Origin: Candidatus Endomicrobium neocapritermitis
Lineage (GTDB): Bacteria; Elusimicrobiota; Endomicrobiia; Endomicrobiales; Endomicrobiaceae
Length of the DNA: 52,543 nucleotides
Assembly (NCBI GenBank): GCA_009778325.1
Contig: WRJZ01000037.1
Span: forward strand, 1 to 52,543
Direction of reading: 5' to 3'
Part shown: positions 18,001-19,887 of the stretch, one piece after another
Layout: each line of letters begins with the position of its first letter
Numbering within the stretch: position 1 is the first letter of the stretch
Made by a program: the position numbers and the translations under genes
Notes under the pieces: generated by a model
Told to the model about the DNA's origin: nothing
Database searches by the model: none
Seen by the model: only the letters and a program-made list of their open reading frames with translations

Positions 18001-18085
18001 AATTTTGATAAAGGAAACCCTACAACAACAAAATATATCCATACTTAATCCAAAATTTACTTATAATATGCTAAAATCCGCATAA
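2..18085 (+). CDS. Giant VWA / six-AAA+ (midasin-like) multidomain protein, 5' end uncertain
   Basis: One uninterrupted frame of more than 6,000 codons. The first usable start in the window is TTG 275 (5,936 aa; residue numbers here count from it), but the frame is open to base 2 and encodes a signal-peptide-like segment at 149-220, so the true start is probably upstream or non-canonical. Order of parts: TraB/ChaN-like domain (about 20-460), HELIH metal-binding motif (968-972), Gln/Ser-rich coiled coil (about 1370-1760), VWA domain with MIDAS D1857-x-S-x-S, T1941 and D1970, then six AAA+ domains with Walker A at 2373, 2740, 3469, 3937, 4607 and 4970, a helical repeat region, and two membrane helices (about 5720-5762). 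All six Walker A and B motifs look intact. The AAA+ type resembles the dynein-related/MoxR group (AAA_5), whose members work with VWA partners such as CobS/CobT and ChlD/BchD as remodelling machines. Substrate and location are unknown. No partner gene is obvious; a promoter is not visible. Confidence 0.9.
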   Translation, partial: DQTRPDQTRPDQTRPDQTRPDQTRPDQTRLTNKHSLKCILKRRCVTPSFKKVVSLITLFCFLTGITPVNGYAHASVAGVSSNDKTFLQDTFLQSAHGKITEQTFFDSPEIIINIQDLHCNPEVQRNIASLIEEINDKYGISELYVEGAYDNVNTGWIDKVEDKNDRQELLDVLLNSGRLTGAEYYSALNGKYDIIKGIEDERIHKQNIIRLNGILSKQEYYKEKLKDLDNDLVLIQAKYLGSKNRRFDRIIKEYRSGQISTDKYYALLKKYAKSVKEVNLRKYPNISSYIKINELRGKLNHHKIQRQMGIFINVLKEKLPYSVYSDIYAKTNSFTNFNDLCFYADQIVKKYGIELGKGLSDLNLFFEYKRLENAINVKEILEEENNLSQDIRIAFSKDVDEIETAFISYFYEYFKEYLTTSLTAENYKYFVKKIDDFKYLWDKYNYENGLKELESDFAVLDEYYRVNNERDEIFIRQLRINGEVQKLGSSEVRKQPLNLSQAEIQDKLKSSRIKVVITGGFHSDGLKELLKQRKISCITVMPNVTGISDNQKIYEELVKKQAGRQGGVWSVESGVKDDGLLHRDDAGPVIASPERARQSSAVAVNSTLSSVVAKLPSFRASELRRSTLALTLGSTDAQIKYESGRYLVNINGEILEIYKNETTNKFGIKNFPENTAVPNSAHASLITQNVKENILLNIERIRNLSSPAGSAELIYWFVKEISKSGALNRVMLGDGLIWKIASNPEVQQAIKQNENLTLNELSIFPDPLKEIIANHAVLKEKFKDNPIINAVLNTPEFIIILSIVSDKFKIQNYLTPTFNEVKKYFDMLVKAATVRTKIKAEKVTGYKEYGDEVINYYQQRLKLLQAVQTLDAEHYKEAYDSILKSAQTVKSAFLDKKLDLQLLMEVFTREGTLNQYAIPDLSGIPNIGPWYEIISSAGEEFDKKYDDWIRESVDMLISAFPANQRANAAAVRDELIKNTKPHSFSSLIWSPDTAREIFSQTQTFPQNYQETVKDFLMWLTLSSDFEKYKNYGYTDTGKDRKVYMHALEDKDLFKAIYVHELIHALAGMGIIDIPSHIEVLTQIASTLLYDFQNKTFELGEKNAGKIEGELSSEKLDKFVYDLISENCEEFGHKSVRDALAWLNSIKSGNDAVIEKYQRVKGEIIAGILWDRNKNISDETKRKEKSLSDASQYGDTVLAKELSSAPKFSPDIEKRQRIVNEIQQLFRNMTGNENFTLKERERVADNAESRELFTISDDGNTIYYDPLLLDYPDEEAAKALFLEQISVVRFSKPVKVEKGYDTSRFYLLMSTLELIRTRKDNFKGKEVNDNLRKVLYPNPDSESAKRIMQEKSLFAQYIEALLFIARTGRKEDPRIENALVKKALKDTEKAVEKISNLGIIREGIEQQVYETAKTEIWPKLAEIIAKSEEYLKQKKLEELARKRAEQERIQKNIEQMLENMRKQKEQGDDQSGQQQQGQQGQSGQQQGQPGGQSQITPGKGKGQAPTQQQLKEFQKMLENMNEDQKREFDDLMKDLMRDETDNMLNQQQGGYSQAGQQASANEKQGEQYDKMQGQADSAKGKAGKLEQTQADIAQTIEQLQQEIKKLEESAKDIESKSGASSDMSQDTGRLEELSQKLQSQGEELSQEVSDVRSGTQKLKQHGSQLGSGETESAKGLQSSSDDLYQKGKQLDKGVKEFEEKMKELQDKIQKLQELLNENRNIPTQRNQAEEVEKGAQGLQDNVSQIQQLNEDVGSSLQSLQEQLDSYKQEIDQLKQQLGQKQQDASQDKAQSGDSSQQSGEQSSSSQSSQQQSEQDSQEASSSQQKSQPISKAAKEAAQQFKNFANKPNNAKGGGAKVNVKDRTAEIRQSSLSAAEFDEMLKVLEPFRQPGYELAQDIKREMQKTIDNEYLEGMDSGELSDDFSRLADGKIFKKMLIRGSGEHRVMIVIDGSGSMGTVDVASDGKLIDNGSSMYGTMKMLITVLLALKEIDGIEIGVMMYGDIANLLDITKSKDMSDEAIYRMFKALKNGGGGTDDVSTLRSAVERISDGVEGIFKSILHISDGDGYGKHAVEGFYRENAESGVKFVSYGIGEGTSKLEYAYTPSAEIFAMYPQGLAPSAKTVTKAEDLLGETTKFIEDMFREERDETMTFGKNIVFVLGEVLTAAKSIWTGYVKEKFEEYLKSKGIKSEGSFFHYNILGYSQKLVKFFFEGRHGNWLLSDAEIKSKYVKYVPSAEIQKKGGYVIKVSKAPLDLTAPGEDNYVFATVNLNEQSGEKEIIIHESVLKWIKNNGPPAGYRAETFIEEQLIKHELEEYEYVTNGKGTYEDFHKRTENEYKALFELGDAIAKSDDLSGNITNLGYVNRNGKKYLRIKNADQKKPVEVAVDDRLDSSNRVKLYVKENGEWKEFMPGESGIIPDLIGYRVGNSNRINAYEFTAGNRDLLKRMLTAYAKPASDARNTNIWLEGQKGSGKNALSFVFAGLVGIPMRFVSLHANTTQKDISERVVLTQGAQEIEITLENGQKVKAQIPAGITKHVFSEIYHAAQKGELVIIDEVDKVKLEGVMSALNTVLTRERISGLTYDDKFRVIMLSNDHLTGDVSGNDLNRKNRDLLSRMTKIKVGYPEFGEEYERIMDSIYGDVEDGSEQKEMLSNVMTFLITLAGWSRNSQGRDIEIEGGKKIKFPKLSKSISPRTIIKIAKHLHPNNYFNDMEYLGSLIDSAFGVDALSNNERQQFNTFLSQFGKFKRFNQERRFKLGYKKLEDAGFEYIIKNSAVYAVLGKGAWAVEVKTAIEPAKIEEARKRLKYQYQLPGNMLLFWQWMKDINLGENLMVLGVPGTGKTVLTNYFLNTVLGLDAQSMQMNVQSSGADLIGEWGLVNGIQVFKESELVQAMREGKPIIIDEADKPRDETALAVLNNILQDGFIVLPEDGKRSEEERTVYAKEGFFVVTAGNLHNKGGTASTRISGEVMDRHSVYIIEPLPETQAIEMLKRYAIDNGYEEKIPEGFIEDLAAFHYKIMEHGSIKEKPSMRTLEKTIGTLARDPSRFKDVLSVYMEGFSVSNKKIKEWISETAKKYLVCGTFTCNKESIDKFEKIFLDIFSHDGNIKGTQKMTLAMDDYKKYESIIYNPALGFLDKIEKEGYPDRERINRIRYFLHEVRFGRFSDVETATEFKKRGEDWNSLLSKDFKDHLKLKQHVENLVLNMNDLIKDLKNYANNLNGVSGYIAVVERFEEQREVFNIKNKIFEMMAGNTWGGVSNMKDIMLGLSVSPSPNGLEEKDEFGEELKKYLKSGLNKSKSLEKMIEEYFNAYDVDTVAKLSLEIYNEIATLHIEPHKRAKLLGIRDRIIEIKGKDITNDQIFGSVVDIYSDIFKNSHGSGMPVTLYNLVKDSEGFNLLSLYKGDEVEFKEEYAKFIGNKKRHEWEAVLLEFADKITELYGIPTAPATKKIFVVAAETNINNMVISETDGKKYLNINGVSAPIGDRKNKNDSDPRRVKLFLSSEDNAEEVYPENLTEIPETIYYQIGNGEKIPFTFTDGNKDLLKRMLTTYGKPDSDARNTNLWLEGQKGSGKNALSYVFAGLLGVPMRYVNLHANTTQKDISERTVLAKGYKKVKAVTPDGKEIEVEIPSNVTIKQFSEIYEAAKNGELVIIDEVDKVKLDGVLSALNTVLTRDNIKGLKYDSRFRVIVLSNDHQTKDVSGKDLNVKARDFISRLTKIEVPYPSKEEEKQRVMGSVFGDLQKDGAKYKNFEDIITSIVDIAGETRNNKKFSRPLSPRGIFRIAKHLKALPKDKKYLRGLINASYGADTLSANEQKEFIKILNSYLKEDVQASNESLEDIDLDDINKEYIQRVKEFATNYNNFQSQNGDIQLTIENNSIQFEIYDFILESYDILEILESDIESLTDKMIHHYTGKEQRKIRTMMGSLSKLASEYKDQKSKNEAGKSRREKKSLTGYKAQMSQDIEGSDFEYSVSKGIVYVSLGKGDSKVKIPTKFKNTKEAKANLKNQYHISANMVMFWQWMKDIKLSNHIMVLGVPATGKTVLTEYLLNDVLGYNADRQTLFVQSGGTDLLGEWSMDGEQIFKPSLVVEAMIAGKPVIIDEADKPLDETALAALNNILESGFATLPDGTVVHAKKGFFIVTAGNLSDKGGTASTRISGEVMDRHSVYVLDALSTEETAEMLERYAKANNYKMPEGFIEDLVNFHYAILKDGSIKEKPNMRTLEKTIGTLFRGPSRFDNADNIAGVYLEGFSVSNKKTKERIVKIAGNYLDGAWGTFTYNKEEIEKADEEIFNILKTFYSEYPSKFNELDLKLYWAQFANERRWTLNIIISKFEQFEKLIRQLSNTSYANTKSIIQKMDKIKEIVEKAESDRKYAKIIWEPEKEITSVDEANRRIEEILKMDSNDDSELLVTSDDSDVHIFVKEVQNILSQLHKSFKEYSDKAGSGTQFKNGVLTIEEENAKRYIKDFIDQWNNGADINRDNLFQIIKSQVPSFVKKNAPISIEVVPTDEFRDMHNKVLQFELNYSVLTGKARNNEIYKSFSQIFDQIAQDRSIQDKSTDLDILDKFCEDVITKINKLIAPFEEHEKAQQQLLEQKKMQENLNNGKIEILFGNNQIKIGDVSAHIDSRVGDERRVKLFLSGEDNAQEVFPQKLTEIPETIYYQIGDGEKTPFTFTAGNKSLLKRMLATYGKPESDARNTNLWLEGQMGSGKNALSFVFAGLVGIPMRFVSLHANTTQKDISERTVIDTAEQIISVTASNGKKIKVKIPVTITKKQFSEIYEAAQKGQLVIIDEVDKVKLDGVLSALNTVLTRDRISGLKYDPRFRVIVLSNDHQKRDVSGKDLNIRARDFISRLTKIEVPYPEEEEERQMVMGSVFGDLDPGTPKYNDAYSIVCDIVAVAKQIRNNPILTRPLSPRSIFKIARQLKAFPKDREYLYSVINASYGVETLSVNEQKEFKKALWFVLYAKGLNNEYPKDFLMGYGKPEEVKFEFIKASDQRAVIAGSDPQSDFIYVSLGKGDYNVTIRTKFKSTEEAQASLNDQYHIPANMLLFWQWMKNIYLSDNIMVLGVPGTGKTVLTGYLLNDVLGIETDLMQMNVQSSGTDLFGEWGMVNGRMVFKESLVIKAMQAGKPVIIDEVDKPQDETALAALNNILQYGFVTLPDGRTIYAKKGFFIVCTGNLANKGGTASTRISGEVMNRHSVYIVEGLPKDQATEMLKRYRNNNYNIKDVPDEFIEALVDFHEKVTNDPSLPYQPNMRTLEKTIGTAASDPSRYLNIAEVYLEGFSLREPTQELRVHQIAKEQAGKKESFDVLSKRYVLSSESIDLTADILKKLNDFREKFDESEHHRVFTDSEFLGLLKQVSRNNEDVLGIYDYAVKTLQLQDSDTEALKNIENLYFKMFLDEILKYEIKDKSDRKKILEIAGLLGPILSFETLRGYQFILKYYNQKNLDLIEKLREFNENKGHLSHYTNNKSVFENKEFMEIVKWILSNNNPNVLDIYEYIIAEMIDENGNVKGNGNRNALEKIYFNTFKDEILEHVIKSKSDIEKIKQLALIFGWLQDFQDLKSYQSLLQYYSEKKHNLLKKLERFNLECERFMINLAEAENITFWSCGLYHEPFIEIANWALSDNNNIFKQTLLGNSRFQDIDSYRNISNRGKSILKKFINSNNDILSIYECIDSMIYQESVPTDMRGDLDYRAMLRKMDKDRETLFINIFLDEILEHKIENESDRKKIKEFIEKKLSGGESITFETVETEILSKNWEEAAILPENMPKVNVMLNEGKSPFRTALAIGSAMEYAKSFFNPVAFVKAHKNKSGAYKVVFGGIFAGIFAGVLTVVLSGISLPAAAMALTAYLLAGSAANITIHTYIDYRYIKNSQITQAIQKFGAAAIDENGNVRTNIYISDMPKNPQELGLRNLRYKIDGKCVWASSKQGALVLYSEADSEKIEQELNSMLSSRGKIKASEKLKNKFKKLFAEVGVNADFENIKPAASIDYKGFSIADIASASPEILIKETLQQQNISILNPKFTYNMLKSA
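117..153. repeat. Perfect 17-bp inverted repeat (hairpin)
   Basis: Bases 117-133 pair perfectly with 137-153 around a 3-nt loop. No T-run follows directly on either side, so a classical intrinsic terminator is doubtful. It lies between the AGACC tract and the signal-peptide codons and is in frame with the giant gene. It could be an attenuator or leader hairpin. Perfect inverted duplications next to a contig end are also a known product of amplification chimeras. Confidence 0.8.
149..220 (+). other. In-frame signal-peptide-like segment upstream of TTG 275
   Basis: In the frame of the giant gene these codons read K-K-V-V-S-L-I-T-L-F-C-F-L-T-G-I-T-P-V-N-G-Y-A-H: a basic n-region, a hydrophobic core, and an A-H-A c-region (last Ala at 221-223), which fits an AxA-type signal peptidase I site. 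No ATG, GTG or TTG lies between it and the AGACC repeat in this frame. This is why I doubt the TTG at 275 as the real start, since it would discard the whole signal sequence. Confidence 0.6.
340..1660 (+). other. N-terminal TraB/ChaN-like domain of the giant protein
   Basis: Residues about 20-460 open with I-Q-D-L-H-C-N (23-29) followed by a helix with E-V-Q-R-N-I, then a charged helical middle, and close with the strand-turn V-V-I-T-G-G-F-H-S-D-G near residue 424. I associate the IQD.H ... ITGGFH pairing with a large-protein N-terminal domain related to the TraB/ChaN/Tiki fold. The assignment rests on motif memory only. Confidence 0.4.
1444..1880. repeat. Inverted-repeat arms inside the giant gene
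   Basis: The left arm (1444-1480) is built from GAAGTTC/GAAGCTC words. The right arm (about 1843-1880) is close to its reverse complement (CGAGCTTC words, then CGCCG). The arms sit about 360 bp apart within coding sequence and enclose the end of the N-terminal domain plus a low-complexity stretch. The same kind of word occurs in the gap at 32114-32240. The reading frame is kept throughout. Confidence 0.55.
1766..1800. repeat. Palindromic repeat GTCATTGCGAG...GCAATCCAG, in frame in the giant gene
   Basis: This 35-nt unit matches the intergenic copy at 50399-50433 at 33 of 35 positions; only the two bases after GGGCG differ. A partial inverted copy (GGATTGCTTC) lies at 1737-1746. Here it is translated as part of V-I-A-S-P-E-R-A-R-Q-S-S. 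The motif family (CATTGCGAG ... GCAATC) recurs in many bacterial genomes and resembles the in-frame palindromic elements described in Rickettsia. Confidence 0.8.
4380..5560 (+). other. Gln/Ser-rich low-complexity and coiled-coil region of the giant protein
   Basis: Residues about 1370-1760 are first Gln/Gly-rich, then a long heptad-like stretch rich in E, K, Q and L, then a Ser/Gln-rich tail. There are no hydrophobic segments. It sits immediately before the VWA domain, as the acidic linker does in CobT, ChlD and midasin. A flexible spacer or tether is the likely role. Confidence 0.75.
5810..6420 (+). other. VWA domain with complete MIDAS motif
   Basis: The strand V-M-I-V-I-D-G-S-G-S-M gives the DxSxS motif at D1857. 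T1941 in G-G-T-D-D and D1970 in H-I-S-D-G-D supply the other two MIDAS positions. All metal-coordinating residues are present, so the domain should bind a divalent cation. The pattern is closest in my reading to the C-terminal VWA of CobT-type cobaltochelatase subunits. Confidence 0.85.
7280..9170 (+). other. AAA+ pair 1 (domains AAA1 and AAA2)
   Basis: AAA1 has Walker A GQKGSGKN (2373-2380), the strand L-H-A-N-T-T-Q-K-D-I-S-E-R, and Walker B L-V-I-I-D-E-V-D-K. AAA2 has Walker A GVPGTGKT (2740-2747), Q-S-S-G-A-D-L-I-G-E-W, Walker B I-I-I-D-E-A-D-K and a conserved T-R-I-S-G-E-V-M-D-R-H stretch with candidate arginine finger. The two types differ consistently and alternate along the protein. 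Confidence 0.9.
10560..12760 (+). other. AAA+ pair 2 (domains AAA3 and AAA4)
   Basis: This is a clear duplicate of pair 1. AAA3 carries GQKGSGKN (3469-3476) and AAA4 carries GVPATGKT (3937-3944; the usual Gly of PGTGKT is Ala). The linker between the two is about 100 residues longer than in pairs 1 and 3. Walker B motifs are L-V-I-I-D-E-V-D-K and V-I-I-D-E-A-D-K. Confidence 0.9.
13970..15830 (+). other. AAA+ pair 3 (domains AAA5 and AAA6)
   Basis: AAA5 carries GQMGSGKN (4607-4614) and AAA6 carries GVPGTGKT (4970-4977). Both Walker B motifs end in D-E-V-D-K. The region preceding AAA5 repeats the R-V-K-L-F-L-S ... E-I-P-E-T-I-Y-Y-Q-I-G segment that precedes AAA3, which marks the start of the duplicated module. 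Confidence 0.9.
14977..15005. repeat. Second in-frame palindromic repeat (TGTCATTGCGGGCTCC...)
   Basis: TGTCATTGCGGG and CCCGCAATCTG form a short palindrome around CTCCGA. It is translated as A-V-I-A-G-S-D-P-Q-S-D. Compared with the same place in pairs 1 and 2 (before V-Y-A-V-L-G-K-G and V-Y-V-S-L-G-K-G), pair 3 has roughly a dozen extra residues here, consistent with an insertion of the repeat into coding DNA. Confidence 0.65.
15960..17570 (+). other. C-terminal helical repeats and two membrane helices of the giant protein
   Basis: Three divergent helical units each contain F-x-D-E-I-L-x-[YH]-x-I-x-x-x-S-D (near 16170, 16570 and 17120). They are followed at about 17430-17560 by two hydrophobic helices, G-G-I-F-A-G-I-F-A-G-V-L-T-V-V-L and A-A-A-M-A-L-T-A-Y-L-L-A-G, and then a soluble tail of about 170 residues. 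The protein is therefore probably membrane-anchored at its C-terminus. Confidence 0.6.
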
Positions 18086-18143
18086 CAAACATAATTTTTT
18101 GGAAAATTGGTTACTCGCTATTCACCGAGTATGTTTAGATGCT

Positions 18144-18196
18144 TTTCTGTACAAATATGCAATACCATTGCATATTTGTACAGAAAGTAATATAAT
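18144..18196 (+). promoter_or_regulatory. Promoter with overlapping 20-bp perfect palindrome
   Basis: TTGCAT (18168-18173), 17 bp, TATAAT (18191-18196) is a good sigma70-type promoter. A perfect inverted repeat, TTTCTGTACAAATATGCAAT (18144-18163) and its complement (18167-18186) around a 3-nt loop, covers the -35 box and stops just before the -10 box. This is where a repressor would block polymerase. The regulator is not identified. Confidence 0.75.
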
Positions 18197-18224
18197 ATGC
18201 GCAATCATACCAAAGGAGATTTGC

Positions 18225-19433
18225 GTGAATAAAAAAAGAACATTGGAAAGTACTCTGTTGGAAACTTCAAAATCTTTCAAAGTTGTGCTTGTTACGGGGC
18301 CGCGCCAAGTCGGCAAAACTACGTTGATGCAGACTGCATCGGCTAAAAACAGAAAATATATTACGCTTGACGATAAAGAAGTATTGTTGCAGGCAAAAAC
18401 AGACCCGAAAGCTTTTTTGGCATTGTATAACCTGCCGATATTTATAGATGAAATCCAGTATGCGCCTGAGCTTTTCAGCTATATAAAAATGCTTGTTGAC
18501 AGTTCGAATAAGCGCGGAACGGTTTGGCTGAGCGGTTCGCAGGCCTTTGACTTGATGCAGGGTGTTACGGAAAGCTTAGCCGGAAGAGTAGGTATACTTG
18601 ATATGTTGGGATTTTCTATATACGAAATTGAGAACAAGGGAAAACTGCAAAAACCGTTTTTACCTAAACAAGACAGAAAAAACATATTAGCTAACAAAAC
18701 TCCAAAAAATACTTTCAAAATAATTTGGCAGGGCAGTTTTCCTGACGCTGTGTCTAAAAATGAGAAAGACAGACAAAGGTTTTATGATTCTTATATCAGA
18801 ACGTATATGGAAAGAGACGTACGTAAAATCATAAATATAAGCGATGAAGTTGCTTTTATAAAATTTTTGAAAGTTTCGGCGGCAAGGACGGGACAAGAAT
18901 TAAACCTTACGGATATAGCAAAAGACGTTGACATATCTCCAAATACCGCTAAAAACTGGCTGTCAATTTTAAGGATGTCAGGACTTGTGTATTTGCTGCA
19001 GCCGTATTTTAAAAACGTAACTAAAAGGCTTGTCAAAACCCCGAAACTATATTGGACTGATACGGGGCTTGCGGCATATCTTGCAGGCTGGACTACGGCA
19101 GAGTCTTTGGAAACAGGCATTTCGTCCGGAGCGTTTTTTGAAACTTTTGTCATTAGCGAAGTTATAAAATCATATTACAACAACGGATACAATCCAACCT
19201 TGTATTATTTTAGGGACAACCATGGCAACGAAATAGATTTGCTTATAGAGCAAGATAACAAGTTCTATCCTATAGAAATTAAAAAAACGTCAACGCCGAG
19301 AAGTGCGGACATTAAAGCTTTTAACAATTTCGCCAAAATAGAAAAATTAGGTTATGGGAATCTTATTTGTTTAACTGACAAACAACAGCCATTATCAGCC
19401 GGCGCGACTGCAATATCAATTTGGGATATTTAA
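18225..19433 (+). CDS. AAA_14 / DUF4143 ATPase (first copy)
   Basis: I choose GTG 18225 because AAGGAGA at 18213-18219 precedes it by 5 bases and the promoter -10 at 18191 lies between it and any earlier start; this gives 402 aa, normal for the family. Walker A G-P-R-Q-V-G-K-T is at 25-32, Walker B reads I-F-I-D-E-I-Q-Y-A-P, and sensor-1-like W-L-S-G-S-Q follows. A winged-helix segment (L-T-D-I-A-K-D-V-D-I-S-P-N-T-A) leads into DUF4143, which ends with E-I-D-L-L-I-E ... P-I-E-I-K-K-T, a PD-(D/E)XK-like pattern. Known for the family: P-loop ATPases of unsettled function, often single genes that move between genomes. The neighbour at 19888 is a paralogue. Confidence 0.9.
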   Translation: MNKKRTLESTLLETSKSFKVVLVTGPRQVGKTTLMQTASAKNRKYITLDDKEVLLQAKTDPKAFLALYNLPIFIDEIQYAPELFSYIKMLVDSSNKRGTVWLSGSQAFDLMQGVTESLAGRVGILDMLGFSIYEIENKGKLQKPFLPKQDRKNILANKTPKNTFKIIWQGSFPDAVSKNEKDRQRFYDSYIRTYMERDVRKIINISDEVAFIKFLKVSAARTGQELNLTDIAKDVDISPNTAKNWLSILRMSGLVYLLQPYFKNVTKRLVKTPKLYWTDTGLAAYLAGWTTAESLETGISSGAFFETFVISEVIKSYYNNGYNPTLYYFRDNHGNEIDLLIEQDNKFYPIEIKKTSTPRSADIKAFNNFAKIEKLGYGNLICLTDKQQPLSAGATAISIWDI

Positions 19434-19462
19434 CTGCCAGTTCAGTTAATCTTTTAGCCATT

Positions 19463-19732
19463 AGAGTGTGTTCACACATATTACGCACATGCGTTTGGTC
19501 AAAACAAGTCCAAATACAAGGCGCGATGACGAAGCAATAGCGAGACTATTGATAGGAGTCGCAACGCCGCAGTTGGGCTTGTTTTGACCAAACCCTACGG
19601 GCTGCGGCAGCTTTTTGGTAAATTTTGCTTTTTTTGCTTCGCAGATATGTCTCTGTATCTTTGGCGCAAAAAAAGCAAAATTTACTCAAAAATTCTAGCA
19701 GCGCATGCGCATAATATGTGTGAACACATTCT
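19463..19732. repeat. 270-bp element of nested inverted repeats
   Basis: Most of the 454-bp gap 19434-19887 is this element. Outer arms of 31 bp (19463-19493 and 19702-19732) differ at about three positions. Inside are a perfect 15-bp pair (19494-19508 / 19578-19592, TTTGGTCAAAACAAG) and a perfect 20-bp pair (19618-19637 / 19666-19685, GTAAATTTTGC...). The segment 19515-19573 is GC-richer. No transposase is encoded. It looks like a non-autonomous, MITE-like repeat; I recall similar sequences from other genomes but cannot verify it here. Confidence 0.75.
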
Positions 19733-19800
19733 AAAAACCCAATCCATAGGTAAAGTCAAAAAATTTCCTCTGATAGCTCTGTCCTGCAAGTGTTTTTTAT

Positions 19801-19860
19801 GATAATCTTACATTAATATGCTAGATTATCATTGACTTTTGCTTGACATAATTATATAAT
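19801..19860 (+). promoter_or_regulatory. Promoter of the second DUF4143 gene
   Basis: TTGACT (19832-19837), 17 bp, TATAAT (19855-19860). A second TTGACA at 19843 is too close to the -10 to serve. Just upstream, GATAATCT (19801-19808) and AGATTATC (19823-19830) form an 8-bp dyad with a 14-bp spacer, a possible operator that differs from the palindrome of the first copy. Confidence 0.75.
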
Positions 19861-19887
19861 ATTGTGAGAAAGTTATTGGAGGAAACA

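Noticed and set aside
275-18085. Giant frame as a spurious or chimeric ORF
   Set aside because: Paralogous modules, intact Walker motifs throughout, and consistent codon use over 17.8 kb without a stop argue for a real gene.
18099-18224. Longer N-terminus of the first DUF4143 gene
   Set aside because: The extra codons cover the promoter and palindrome; GTG 18225 has a strong ribosome-binding site and starts the conserved family N-terminus.
19584-19802. 72-codon + strand frame with ATG
   Set aside because: It lies almost wholly inside the nested palindromic element, has no ribosome-binding site, and its residues are just the translation of the inverted repeats.
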